Shown: piece after piece, positions 34,763 to 46,439 of the stretch | Numbering within the stretch: the stretch's first letter is position 1 | Layout of the letters: each line of letters starts with the position of its first letter | Assembly (NCBI RefSeq): GCF_032854445.1 | Contig: NC_088295.1 | Location: 89,202,644-89,266,643, forward strand | DNA length: 64,000 nucleotides | DNA from: Liolophura sinensis | Lineage: Eukaryota; Mollusca; Polyplacophora; Chitonida; Chitonidae | Reading direction: 5' to 3' | Made by a program: the position numbers and the translations under genes | The notes under the pieces: generated by a model | What the model was told of the DNA's origin: nothing | Databases searched by the model: none | Seen by the model: the letters and a program-made list of their open reading frames with translations, nothing else

Positions 34763-36945
34763 GGGTGGATCAAGACCATTAATTCCTTTCCACGAATCGA
34801 TCTTTACAATCATGATTTTATGTGCAAACTGAGCTGACAATGTGTGGTGTAATACGATCATTGGCAACAAGCCTTCATATCATAATATCGTTACGGTATT
34901 CTTAAATATTTAACAATCAGTTGGGTAATGCTATAACATTTTAAAAACTTTATCGTAAAGCTTTCACCTTCAGTAATTACGGAATGCTTTTCCTCCAAGG
35001 TATTCTTGTTATTGGTTATGAGTTGGGGAGGAATTGGCAAAAACGGATTGAGTGACGCCAGGCATCATGTGCGTGGAGAGAGGGAAACTATCATCTATTG
35101 GCGAAAGGTAATACGTAATATCTTTTGTGGCAACGCCATTCAACAAGAAACGTGAAGCCAGGACGTGTGTTTCCTTTAAAGGAAAAGACCTCTAAAAACA
35201 GAGCATCACTAAATAGACCACTTAAGACTATGCACAAATATAATTTCATTTATTTTATTTTTGATCTTTGTGAAAAGAGCTAAAGGCGTTGAAACATTTG
35301 AATATTAAGGTGGGTTTCATGGACCATACTATCAGAGTTTAGGAACTCTGACGTCACAGGAAGTTTTTCCAACTCTAATCACGACACTGAATGTTGCAAT
35401 AAATCTTTCTACCCATGAATAAAAAATTACTGAAATAATGTTCTCAAAAACACCTTTCTTCTGGTGAATATCAGGGCAAAACGTCATAGTGCCTAGATAC
35501 CGTCAATATAACTCATATCGCCCACCATAGTATTCAAATATCTGAACGCCTGTCAAGACTTTAAAAAACCTGAAAAAATAAATGAAAGTATTTTTACGCG
35601 TAGTTTTCAGTAGTCCGTGTGATGAACCTTACTTCATGTTTTATATTTCTTTAATTTTAAACAAATTGTTCAACTTAAAGTCGCGTTCACGTGGAGCTAT
35701 TATCCAGTCGACCCGTCGAATCGAATCACTACAATAAATCGCATCGTTTGAATGCGGCTTTATGGTTTGAAGACATCGCTCAAAATCTACCACAGACCTA
35801 TCTATCTATCACCAACCTTCACATTCCGTCATGCGGATCGCACATAGGGTCGCGGTGAACGGATTTCCACGATAATGTGCCCATGATGACAGACAAGGAC
35901 GATCAGGCCTGGTTTAGCACGTCTTGATCAGCAAAAAAAAAAAAAAAAATTTAAAAGTAAAAGTCGCTGGGAAAGGTTCATGACGATGTAAAGAGATATT
36001 TAATCAGTGACAGGTTATTATTATATCGTTCTTGCCTTGCGTGCTCACGTTTTTTGTCAGAATCTTCTTTGCTATATGCCAGCAGATGCATGTGTTAGGC
36101 AATGAATGCAGTGTATTTGGTGCTCCATTAATCCCCAAAATTTTCCCCAATGAACTGGGTCTAACATTTAATATAGGAGATTAATGTTGGATTATTATTT
36201 GATTTTCGGTTGTGGAAAATCGTGTTATACAATAATGCACCCATGGGATTTAACTCTCCAAGTTTTCTGAAAGGGGTTAAAATATGAATAATTATCATCA
36301 ATATAATCACAGTTTTTAAAATGTCCAGGATGTGTGAGAACTAAAATTTCCGCCGTTTCTGAAAGACATAGATCAGTCAGCTGATTTAAACACTTGATAT
36401 GTTCAGTTCTGACGCTACAAATACGTGGAAATCATTCCGTGGTACACGCATCAAACCCCATCCTGTACACCTCCGAATAATACGTGCTATGGTGATATCT
36501 GAAATGATGATATTGCCGTTGGAGCTTTTCGATGATACCAATTAGACTTGATTTAGTTGGCATAAACTGCCAGAAGCTTCTTTCAAAGAGAAAGAACTCG
36601 AACTCGTACTGGTTTTCCTGGAACTGTGTGTGGCATGCTAAAATGGAATCATCCAGGACGTTTGAAGTACTTTTTAGGTTTTACCATAACCTTGTTACAG
36701 TACTAAGATCTCCCACTCAGAATGTTGGTGACCAGGTGAGCGAAACCTGTTCCACAGATGGACAGCCCAGTCCCATCACCAGGAGATATGTATCATAGTT
36801 AAGTGTAGATCTAATTTTACATGAATTGCTATAGAAGTCTTAATAGTATCGTGATATATGCGGCTGACAAAGAGATCAAAGGCGATCAAAGAGACGTGTT
36901 AAAAAAAATGAAAGAGAACAGAATCGCCTTTGTGGGTTGGACCTA

Positions 36946-37065
36946 GTAGGGAATAGACAAGTAGGGAATAGACAAGTAGGGAATAGACAAGTAGGGAATA
37001 GACAAGTAGGGAATAGACAAGTAGGGAATAGACAAGTAGGGAATAGACAAGTAGGGAATAAATAA
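36946..37065. repeat. 15-bp minisatellite, 8 copies
   Basis: Perfect units gtagggaatagacaa start every 15 bp from 36946 to 37051, the last changing to gtagggaataaataa. The minus-strand frame with a CLFPT repeat is an artefact. Unit E has one copy, aagtagggaatagagaag, at 45112. Confidence 0.97.
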
Positions 37066-37199
37066 GAACAACTAAATATACCAGAGTATCCGCGGGAATG
37101 TTGCTTGATGCACATGGCTGAAGGATATGGCACCTTAATCAACCTGTGAGAAAAGTCTCTGAAGCTAGCTTGCTTTCCAACATATCACATTTTTTCTAA

Positions 37200-38900
37200 C
37201 GTATAAAGATAAACATACACATGATCTTGGTTCACACTTACGAAAAAAGTCGTTCAAATCTCTTCTGCCTAGTAAAGTTTAACCAGGAAAAGAAATGAAG
37301 TTTAAGACACTAATATATTTACGTCAGATTTTATTATTCCTGTAAGGTGGGTGCGACCGGGTTACACGGGCAGCTGTGAGCCTGTACTGTGTCACAAAAC
37401 ATCTGTAATTATGACACCTGAGAAACTGAGAAGTGTGCTGAGTTGAGACGAGTCATAAATGAGGGCTAGGTACAGGTGAAATTTTCACAGAGAGCAGTCG
37501 AGCTTAGGTGGCCTTGCTTTGATATGCTGACTCTGAGAGATGATTCCATGCTGTACCCCTTTTCCCAGTCATTTATCTTCTGGCAAAACAATGTACTAGA
37601 ATTTCTGCTTCTACTGGATTCATTAACTTTGTAAGTGAGATTGATTGGTTTATTCTCAGTGATAATAATTTCCCGAGCCGTTTTATTTGTAGTATGTTTT
37701 CGTTGATTATGTCGTTGTACTCTATTACGTATGACACTTTTGTCCAACGGATGACAGAGACAGATAGAGGCTCACATGATCTTGACACGACTGTAATTGT
37801 TTTAGCTGGGATGATGTAGATAGTATCAAACTCTGCCATGGGGGCAAATTCACATGTAGAAAAGATGATGTATATCTGTGATTGTGAAGTAATGAAATCT
37901 TCAGTTAAACTGATTAACCTGCGGAAATAAGCACATCTCCGATGATAGATATGACGCTTAGGACTATCGTATACGTTTTACACATGTTATTTCAAATGCC
38001 AAATCTTCAGTAGTATCGACCGATATTTATTTCCAGCTCTGATATTTTCTCACGTAAACATACAAATATGACGAACAGAACCAGACGTCGCTAAGATTAT
38101 TCCTCCTAACCTAGAGGATTGTATGGTGTTACGTTAACCCAGGCAGATGAGGAATGTTGTCATTTACTGAGATAAGACAAAATAGTGTCCATTGTACAGT
38201 CTTATATGAATCACAAGACCAGATGTAGTAATTATATTGGTCACTGAGACTGAATAGATCAGAACGCCCGTCTTCCTGGTAATCATAGCATTCGTGACCT
38301 GGTAATGATGTGGGATGGCTGGTGTTAATAGACACTCTTGTCTGTCCCTCTTAGCAGGGTGAACTCGGTCTGCGAGGAGGCTATATTCTTGCAATAAAAA
38401 CCAGGAACTCTGGTGCGATATTGAGCATATGAATAGTCTTTATATTCTCTGCTATCTGAGAATCGATCATTTGTTTTCATAAATTGTCAAATTAGAGCGT
38501 CTATACAAAGTTTTGCTGCATTCTTACGGTTTGTAAGTTTTGGACTTGTTATAGATTTCTTTCATCTCATAATGTCGTTGCCATATTCTTCATAAATATT
38601 TAACAGTAGCGAAATACTATAATGATCGTAACTGATCGTAAAGGCTCATAACATTACTGGTTATATGTTGAGGATGAATTGTCAGAAGCGGGATGAGTCA
38701 CGGCTGACATCATGCGAGGAGAAAGAGGGAAGCTATGATCTATCGTCTCACTTATTGTCTTTGGTGCTAACAACATTCAGCAAGAAAGATGAAGCCATGC
38801 ATGACGCGTGTCTCATTTGAACAAATCGTAAATCTCAAAGCCTCGTCCACGCGTTGCGATTGTCCAGTCGACCCATCGAATCAGACTTGCCCAATGAAAA
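37200..38900. repeat. Segmental duplication unit E, left part
   Basis: Landmarks: ggttcacacttacgaaaaaa (37228), ctgtaaggtgggtgcgaccg (37341), tgatatgctgactctgag (37519), gcaaaacaatgtactagaat (37580), gaaccagacgtcgctaagat (38078), cgcccgtcttcctggtaatc (38264) and ccagtcgacccatcgaatca (38862). Just after the last landmark the module is interrupted by about 4.8 kb of foreign sequence and resumes at about 43680. Non-coding. Confidence 0.82.
38065..38112. repeat. Unamplified single 51-bp monomer in unit E
   Basis: Reads gaaccagacgtcgctaagat and tattcctcctaacc, flanked by ctcacgtaaacatac on the left and ggattgtatggtgttacgtt on the right. Almost identical to the monomer in unit F. Confidence 0.88.
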
Positions 38901-39129
38901 TAGATCATGCGCTATTGCATGAGATGTTTATTTGTTTGTTCACCATAAACTAGTAAGGGTTTATTTTAAGTACAAAGATGGTTTGTATAAAGTCTATTGG
39001 ACTTTTTCTATCCCACAGAAACATTGGTATATCAATGGACAATATTACAATAGTGGTGAATAGCATGATACACATTTCCTAGGGTGAGGAGTAAATCGAC
39101 TTCCTAGTACATATCAAGAAAATGTTTCA

Positions 39130-41655
39130 AATCGTTTGGTTGAGGAGATATTCCCTTACTTTGGATTTAAACAAAGAATGTGACTGGATGCTTTTGAATT
39201 AATGATGCAGTCTGTTCCATTTGCGATGACTTGTAAATAGTTATTATTATGAGAATTAAATGGTTTATGCGAATTTATATTTTGGGTCCTTGTGGGGTAG
39301 TAGGTAGCCTCAGACTGTTTTCTGAGCAACTGACCTAGTGATACAGGGAGAAAGTCGTCAAAGTATACGAACCTATGACAAAGAAGAAGAGAAGAGGTTG
39401 AAGAGAAGAGGTTGGCAAGATTAAGTATTTTGTAAGATCTGAAAATAGGCGCCTGTGATGTGGATATGACGCGAATAGTAGGCTTTTGAAGGAGTAATAG
39501 CTGTGTCAAGTGCGTGGTGCATGTATTTCCCAACAGTGCATTAACGTACGACAGATACGGATATATGAGAGAACAAGCAATGTTTTCTTCTTTACTTAGG
39601 CCGCTATATGCTTTATAATACCAGTATTTCGGGAACTTTGTTACAAATAGAGTTTATATGCGATGTCCATGTTGGATTATCATTATACATGATTGCTAAA
39701 GGTAGTAAAAAAGGTCCAAAAAGGTAATAACACTGATTTTTTTTTTATCTTCTTGGCTACTAACTAAGCTGTAAGTGAGCAAACAGCGTGGACCGTCGAG
39801 TGGTTTGCGCGGAAATCGTATTGACATAACATATTATGAGTGTGAAGATATTCGTTCAGTACATTCACGGTAATTTTCTCAAAAATTTTACCAGAGGTCG
39901 GGGGTACGCAAATAGGTCCATAATTTTCAACACGACGGTTATCTCCATTTTTAAACACTGGAGTGACCTTTGCAAATTTCAGGGGGTTTGCCCGGCTCAA
40001 AAGATAAATTTCTTATATGCGTCAACGTTTCGGAAATTTATTCTGAAACAAATTTAATGTCGGTCATATAAATTCCATTTACTCCAAGAGATGTGGATTT
40101 TAGGCTTTGTATGGCAGAGTAAAATAGACCAAGAGTTACCGGTCGGAAACAAAAGAGGTCAGATTTTGAGGTAATCTGTAAAAATCATCTGTGTGGAGAG
40201 TATCTTAGATTCAAGCTGGCTAGCAATCGTAGAAAAGTGTTCACTAAAAATGTCACAAATAGTTTTTTGTTCATTGTGTTTTATTCAGCGCAGCTTAGAT
40301 TTTCTGATCTCTTCTGGATGCTGGAACGATCCAGGAGCGGATTCAATACCTTCGATGTTCTTCTAATATCGTTCTTTCTGTCAATGGACCGAAGCACTGC
40401 TGTCTTGATAAACCAATTAAACGATTCAGTTTATTTCCATATTATCTATACGCATGCCGATCTCTCAACTCAGCTGAATGGAGTTTTTTTCAGTAGAGTT
40501 TTTTTTATTTTCATAAATAAAAGTGAGTAGTGCGTATGTAATCCAAAGCTTTCAAATTGTTGTAACTGGTGTGTCCGTTGTATCTGGTGTATCCGTTGTA
40601 ACTGGTGTATCCGTTGTATCTGGTGTATCCGTTGTATCTGGTGTATTTCTGATTTCCCAATTAACATTGCGGAAAATTTCTTTGAACTGGTTTTCCTGAC
40701 GCCGGGATTTTTTCCTGAGATATTGTCGATTTGGAGCTCCCTTAACTATATCCAGTGTAAATACATTCAAAATGGGGAAATGGTCGGAGGTGCCAGTCAA
40801 CAAAACTCCAGGTGGCAAACTCTGTTCGTGGACATTATTATATGTCATCTATCAAGGTAGCGCTGTTAATATTAACTATATTAATATTAACAAGTCAGTG
40901 TTAAAACCACCCATTAACACGACTTTCTTATTGGCTGGGATTTTGGGGGGAGTGGTATACAATAATTTGTTAACGTGAGCAACGTTCTGAGCTGGTGGGC
41001 GGTAAATAATGCCAATGATATAGTTTGACGTTTGCGTAAAAACATCAACACAAATAGATTCAAATCCAACAGTTTTACCATATATGGATAAGTCATCTCG
41101 TATTTTGCATGATCGTACCTGGTTATTTACATAAAGAATAACCTCTTCCCACGTCTGTTGCTTCTAGATTTAGAAAAGATAGTATTACCTTGGATACAGC
41201 TGTTCAGTCGAGGTTGTCAACCAGCTCTCTGTAAATCCTAAAACAGTAAACTCATCATTAATATTTTGTAAATATCAAGTTATTTAGTCAGTTTTTTCCT
41301 TAGGCTTCGAACGTTCAGATGAAAGGTAGAGAAGAGACCTTTCTCAGGGGATGAACTTAAATCGTCATACGCTGAACTGAAATTTTCCTCTGTGAGATAA
41401 CTAGGTTGGCAGGATTTGATTTTGTCCGAATGTCGTATTTTAAACTCATTGTCATCAGTCTGAGAATTGATATGCTCTGTGTCACTGAGGTGGATAAAGT
41501 TGAAGCACATATGGTCTAACTTTTCAAGGTTTTTGACAGATAGCGGAGCGGGGGTTGTCCCAGTCTGAGGTATTTCTGACTGAGAATGGAAGGGTAAAAT
41601 GGAAAAAGGATTCTGGTATGGAATAGACTGAGTGTCAGTCTCAAGGGTATCCATA
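39130..41655 (-). pseudogene. Dead non-LTR retrotransposon (CR1/Jockey-like LINE), endonuclease-RT ORF with internal deletion
   Basis: Reading right to left, the frame at 41654-41280 ends in LNVRSLRKK, the start of an apurinic endonuclease domain. Downstream, after frameshifts, come FTVLGFTESWL (about 41230), YIIGIIYRPP (about 41010), a VVLMGGFN box (about 40905) and GTSDHFPI (40788-40765). A linker follows, and then the RT start at 40000-39764 with KVTPVFKNGD, NYGPI and GKIFEK. After that the palm is cut: a few residues past LDL the sequence passes straight to WTSHINSICNKV (39669-39634) and LLLLQKPTIRVIS, which belong to the C-terminal part. The catalytic FADD-type box is therefore missing, and the copy cannot reverse transcribe. 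Clade placement is by general feel of the motifs. No target-site duplication was found. Confidence 0.9.
40564..40650 (-). repeat. 18-bp repeat inside the LINE coding region
   Basis: About 4.7 units of gtgtatccgttgtatctg (plus strand), encoding TPDTTD-type hexapeptides in the LINE frame, lie between the endonuclease and RT domains. As 18 bp is six codons the frame is kept. It probably arose by slippage after insertion, but could have existed in the parent element. Confidence 0.9.
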
Positions 41656-42780
41656 GTTTACATTATGTAGTTGAGATAATATAACATAAGTGTTTACAAG
41701 ACATCCACAGCAGTACTGGATAGTAGTAGTAAATTGTAACAAGTTAATTACTATATTACAGACAGTTATAATGAGAAACAATTCAAATGACAAGTAAATT
41801 ACATGTTGGCCAGAGAGACCTACATGCCACTAGGCCATCAGAATAGGGCCATCTACATGAGAATGTCTCTTCGATCCAGACAGGGTCATTTAAAACATTT
41901 TATCTCAGCTGTAAGACTTGATTACAAAAATTTGGAGACCAGTTTATAGTCTTCAATTAAGATTCATTTCGTATATATTTAGTAAATAGTTGTATAATCA
42001 TATCATTATATACGGTATACCTTACAAAGAACTTACTAAGAATATACTAGAGAAGTAATAGTAGTATGTAGAGTAAATCCTGAGATTTGAGAACTTAGTC
42101 ACCCGGCCAGAGCTTGGGGGAAACAAGATAATCATGCATGCATGTCACTTGTACTTTAGTGATCCGATATGTGGTTGGATAAAGCCGTGTAGTGCGTTTT
42201 GGGAAACCATCACATGCAAATACACTGTAACAGGTCCACATGTGCAGTACATACATCCATGAAAGGAAGAGTACAATACAATTCATAAAGTAGATAACAA
42301 CTTCATTCCCGGCCGATTATAGGTCAGAATCATTCTATTTGTAAAAAACCCCGGTGACGTGTATACAACACAGTTAGGAAGTTAGAATTCACTGAATGGG
42401 GACAGAAGGAGTAATCACAGGTTGTACTCATTCTACAACATGCATAACCATGCGGAGTACGACAAGGTGGGCAGTTACACACTTCAGGTTTCAGTGTGTC
42501 CGGCTGACCACTGACATGCATTGAAGGAACATTCAGTTTATCCGTCACATAAAAACCACAAGTATTAACACAAAGCAACAGATGCTTCCAAACAACACAT
42601 AAGGAAGAGTTAAAGTCAGAGTATAAGTCAGACTAATTAGTTTATGAAAGTAAGAGATGTATTTCATAGGAGGCGGAGATACGACAGTTCATTATGTATG
42701 AGCTAATCTTGTGCTTGGGTTGGTTGTGCGTTAGATTCTAGTGGAGCAGAGACTTGTGGCGTTGATCTGACAGATGGTAC
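41656..42780. other. Sequence upstream of the LINE frame, origin unknown
   Basis: AT-rich, no frame over 82 codons. It may include the LINE 5' untranslated region (minus-strand orientation) and then unrelated sequence. The minus frame at 42330-42578 is cysteine-rich (CNCPPC, YACCRM) but unsupported. Confidence 0.4.
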
Positions 42781-42784
42781 CGAG

Positions 42785-43330
42785 CTAACAGATGGGGTAG
42801 ATCTTGCAGGTGGTGTTGGCCTGCCATGTGGAATAGATATAACAGGTGGGGAAGATCTGGTTGGTGGTGTTGGCCTGACATGTGGAATAGATATAACAGG
42901 TGGGGAAGATCTGGTTGGTGGTGTTGGCCTGACATGTGGAATAGATATAATAGGTGGGGTAGATCTTGCAGGTGGTGTTGGCCTGCCATGTGGAATAGAT
43001 ATAACAGGTGAGGAAGATCTGGTTGGTGGTGTTGGCCTGGCATGTGGAATAGATATAACAGGTGGGGAACATCTGGTTGGTGGTGTTGGCCTGACATGTG
43101 GAATAGATATAACAGGTGGGGAAGATCTGGTTGGTGTTGTTGGCCTGCCATGTGGAATAGATATAACAGGTGGGGAAGATCTGGTTGGTGTTGTTGGCCT
43201 GCCATGTGGAATAGATATAACAGGTGGGGAAGATCTGGTTGGTGGTGTTGGCCTGGCGTGTGGAAAGATCTGGTTGGTGGTGTTGGCCTGGCATGTGGAA
43301 TAGATATAACAGGTGGGAAGATGTGGTTGG
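42785..43330. repeat. 54-bp minisatellite, about 10 copies
   Basis: Units of 54 bp contain atctggttggtggtgttggc, ctgacatgtggaatagatat and aacaggtgggg. One unit near 43255 is shortened (gtgtggaaagatctgg). Because 54 is 18 codons, frames of 61-207 codons run on both strands. The minus one gives an LPHLLYLFHMAGQHHQPD repeat. The variants do not favour synonymous sites as far as I can judge, so I do not call a gene. Confidence 0.95.
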
Positions 43331-43680
43331 TGGAGTGGACCTGGCAGGTTGGGGCTTTCATGCAGATCTATTCATCAAGGCAAAATAACGAACGAATCTG
43401 TTTCACTTAGTCATTATAGTTCCTTCCATACAATTACCCTCCCGATGACCAGACTGAGAGGATGAGTGGGTGAACGGCGGCTGTTTTCAAAAGCATTTGG
43501 TTTTCGGGGTCAAATCTTCTTTAATAACTATTTTAGTTCCCTTCAATGCTTTTCTTTTACGGATAACATCTATTTGTATTTTCGGGATACAAATTTAACG
43601 ATAATTCCTCTTGGTTTAGTGTTGTGGAGGACTGAGTCTGTAGGCAATGTTTGGTACACAGAAGATTGAGGACTTTTTCA
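43331..43680. other. Right end of the foreign block in unit E
   Basis: No gene or recognisable repeat. Module sequence resumes at about 43700 with caaatcgcatcgtatgaac. Confidence 0.4.
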
Positions 43681-43942
43681 GTGTAGTTGTTTCAGAATGA
43701 CTATGAAGTCCTTACGACAAATCGCATCGTATGAACGTGTTTGTGTGATCTGAACCATAGATAGCTTTAACCGTGTGCTGTGGGTTCAAGTCTCAGAAAA
43801 GAAATGAACCACATGCATATATACTTCTCCTCGTTGCCTTTTTAAACACAAGATCATTCTGTTTTGTGATAGATTTGTGCAACAGGAGATTAAAACTTAC
43901 AAGTATAAATATAACTTAGTTTATTCGCCAGCTTTCATATTG

Positions 43943-44055
43943 CGTCATGCGGTTCGCACATAACGTCGCGCGGTTCGCAAATAGCGTCATGCGGTTCGCA
44001 CATAGCGTCATGCGGTTCGCACATAGCGTCATGCAGTTCGCACAAAGCGTCGCGC
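43943..44055. repeat. 21-bp minisatellite, about 5.4 copies
   Basis: Units cgtcatgcggttcgcacatag start at 43943, 43964, 43985, 44006 and 44027, with a partial at 44048. Unit D has one copy (cgtcatgcggatcgcacata, about 35839) and unit G one diverged copy (cgtcatgtggttagtacaca, about 56263). Confidence 0.95.
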
Positions 44056-45612
44056 TGAACAAATTTCCACGGTAACATGTCCAATGACAAAGAAGATCGG
44101 GCTTGTATGAGCACTGCTTGATCAGCGAGAAAGAAACTTAAGATTTAAAACAAAAACTCGCTGGAAAAAGACTCAAGACGACGTAAGGAGATATTTAATC
44201 TGTGACAGGTCACTATAGCATCCTTCTTGCCTTTTAGGCTATGAATACAGTGCATTCATTTACCCCAAAGCTTTTCTCCAATAAATTGGGTTTAACAAAT
44301 ATAGGAGACTAATTATCGAATATTATTTGTTTCCCGGTTGTGCAAAAGTCGTGTTCCATAATAATGTACCCATGGGATTTAACTCTTCAGGGTTCTCTTA
44401 TCCTATAACGTATCCTATGAATAATTAACACAGCTTTTAAAATGTCCACAACATCTAAGAACAAATATTTCTTTCGTACCTGAAAGTTATAAATCGGTCA
44501 GACTGAATTGAACGCTTGATAGGTTTTGTAATAATTAATTTCCATGAATTGTGTTTCACGCTATGGTCAGTTATAACCTTACAGAATGCCTTGTGATGTG
44601 CCTGCCAGTCTTTCAGTTGTATAACCACACTTCACGATTGGTAGCCAACAGGCGGGCTACGGTCGCATATCTACGAATAAAACCCCATTCTGTACATCTC
44701 TGGATAATTCGTACTTTGCTGAAACCTGCAATGATGATCTTTTGGTTGCAGCTTTTCGATAAAGTCAACTAGACTTAGTTTAAAGAACTCGTATTGATTT
44801 TCCTGGAATTGCGTGTGGCATCCATGCTAAAAAGAATCCATCCCGGACGTTTACTGCCCTTTAAGTTTTACAATAATCTTGTTACAGGGCTACGACCTTC
44901 CTGCTCAGAATTTTGGGGGGTGGGCGATAAAACCTGAGCCATATGTACAGTCCATTTCCACGGAGAGATATATCACAGTTAATTGTATCAGAGAATATCT
45001 AATTTTACATGAACTACTTTAGAAAGCTGTCTTAATAGTTTTGTCATACCATAGAGACGTGTCAATAAAAACATAAAAGAAAACTGACTTGGTGAGTTGG
45101 GTTGTGACATAAGTAGGGAATAGAGAAGGACAACTAAATGTACGAGGGTATCAGGCGATGTGTTGCTTTGAAGTATGATTATATTACAAGATGGTATTTG
45201 ATTGGTGTAAAACATCAATGTAGATGCCTTTAGATACCTATCAGCGCACAAGGCGATCTGCTGGTGGATATGGCGGATTTAAGCAACCCGTGAGCGAAGT
45301 CTTAAAAGCTAGTCTGCTTTCCAACAGATCAGATGTTTTCTAATGTATAAGGTTAAATTTCTCGCAAGGAAAAAAAATCTGAAGTACAAAACTTGCTTAC
45401 TAGTGATTTTATTTTACATTTCTATTGGGTATCAAATTTTTCAAATTTCATACTGACTTAATTGAAACTTAATTGTTTTCACTTTAACCAGTAATTATCC
45501 TTTGTATATTTTCTGCAGTACCGCTTCCATTTTTTTGAGTTGAAATACTAAATTTGCCCACAGATCTGAAAAAGCAGATGTACACTCAAACAATTAATCT
45601 GTTAATTTTAGC

Positions 45613-45848
45613 AGAGAGTCTGTTGTCTGGGTGTTGCGAGAATGTATTCTGTTATTGCAGCAGATTGTTTGTTGTCTGGGTGACGCTAGAATGTGTTCTG
45701 TTATTGCAGCAGATTGTTCTATTACATACAACACAAATATTCTGTTCAACATGAAAATTCTATTAGACTAACAGGATATTATTTTGGATATGAGAGAATA
45801 TTGTGTTAAAATAACAGAATACATTCTAGAATGGCTCAGACAACAGTT
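45613..45848. mobile_element. Imperfect foldback with internal direct repeat
   Basis: The left arm has ctgttgtctgggtgttgcga and gaatgtattctgttattgca. The right arm has ataacagaatacattctaga and then ctcagacaacag, its reverse complement with a few mismatches. The left arm is itself duplicated about 60 bp on (ttgttgtctgggtgacgcta at 45668). Non-coding; may be a MITE or a locally rearranged palindrome. Confidence 0.65.
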
Positions 45849-45872
45849 TTCTATGAAAGACGAATGCAGTCA

Positions 45873-46056
45873 CTCGTCTTTTAATACTCGCGGTTCGAGA
45901 ACTCGAGAGTAGAGATTAACAAAAACCGCGTGCAAACAAATCGCGCTGTTCTGCCTAATCTCGTCCCGCGGGTTTTGTGACAGGACGCGTGAGTTGAGAA
46001 CTCGAGATAACGAGATAAGACAAACCGTTCTCAACCCCCGTGTATTAAAAGACGCG
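45873..46056. mobile_element. Second foldback element, about 184 bp
   Basis: The left end ctcgtcttttaatactcgcg and the right end, whose reverse complement begins cgcgtcttttaatacacggg, form terminal inverted repeats of about 30 bp. They continue to ggttcgagaac on the left and the complement of gttctcaaccc on the right. The interior is unusually GC-rich for the window, with cgcgg and ctcgag words. Non-coding and MITE-like. Confidence 0.7.
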
Positions 46057-46439
46057 CCTTAAGAATGCGAGTGGCCGCACCCGTCTTCCATCATACCGTA
46101 TGTTTACATGCTTGTGGGTATGTTTTTGGACAGCAGTTAGGTTCCTTGTGATGGATTGGTGATGTTCAGAATGCGAGTAGATGCAATGTTTGTGGTCATA
46201 TGTGTTTTAATTCAGAAGGCTGTAAAATGCAGTGTATAGTTATGTTTAAATAGCAGATGTATCTTGTCAGGGTACTTAGATGCGTTGGTCAAATAGATTT
46301 GTGAAAAAAATGACAAAACGGCGTAACGTGTTGTGTACTAGGCTGTCGGAGTATACACGCACTTGGACCGACCAGTGGGAGTGTTTAAGCATATCCACCG
46401 TTTGATTATCTAACAAGACGATGTCGGTGTTTTGTTTGG

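Larger units (their letters stand above)
32750..37200. repeat. Segmental duplication unit D
   Basis: Landmarks: tgatatgctgactttgagg (32886), attttgtaggaaaacaagct (32942), ttaagctgatttactggcg (33382), cgcagacgtagctaagatta (33554), cgcccgtcttcctggtaacc (33741), ggatatgtggacttt (34421), cgaatcgaatcac (35716), gacgatgtaaagagatattt (35982), cacccatgggatttaactct (36238) and gaaagacatagatcagtcag (36361). It lacks the exon-like block of units A and B. Its right end switches at about 37200 to the first landmark of the next unit, so the last third is deleted. No supported gene; the frames at 33686-33961 (minus) and 36532-36798 (plus) have no motif. Confidence 0.82.

Noticed and set aside
34307-34870. 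Frames of 135-187 codons with VYGYDP and ITIHRV repeats
   Set aside because: They come entirely from an 18-bp tandem repeat; all six frames lack stops because the unit does. No splice or start context, and sister units have no such frame.
35935-35952. A-run as a retroposon poly(A) tail
   Set aside because: The sequence before it is module sequence shared with other units (aggacgatcaggcctggttt type), so no retroposon ends there.
42330-42578. Cysteine-rich minus frame as a small secreted peptide
   Set aside because: No signal peptide, Cys spacing fits no family I know, and it lies in the insert next to the LINE.
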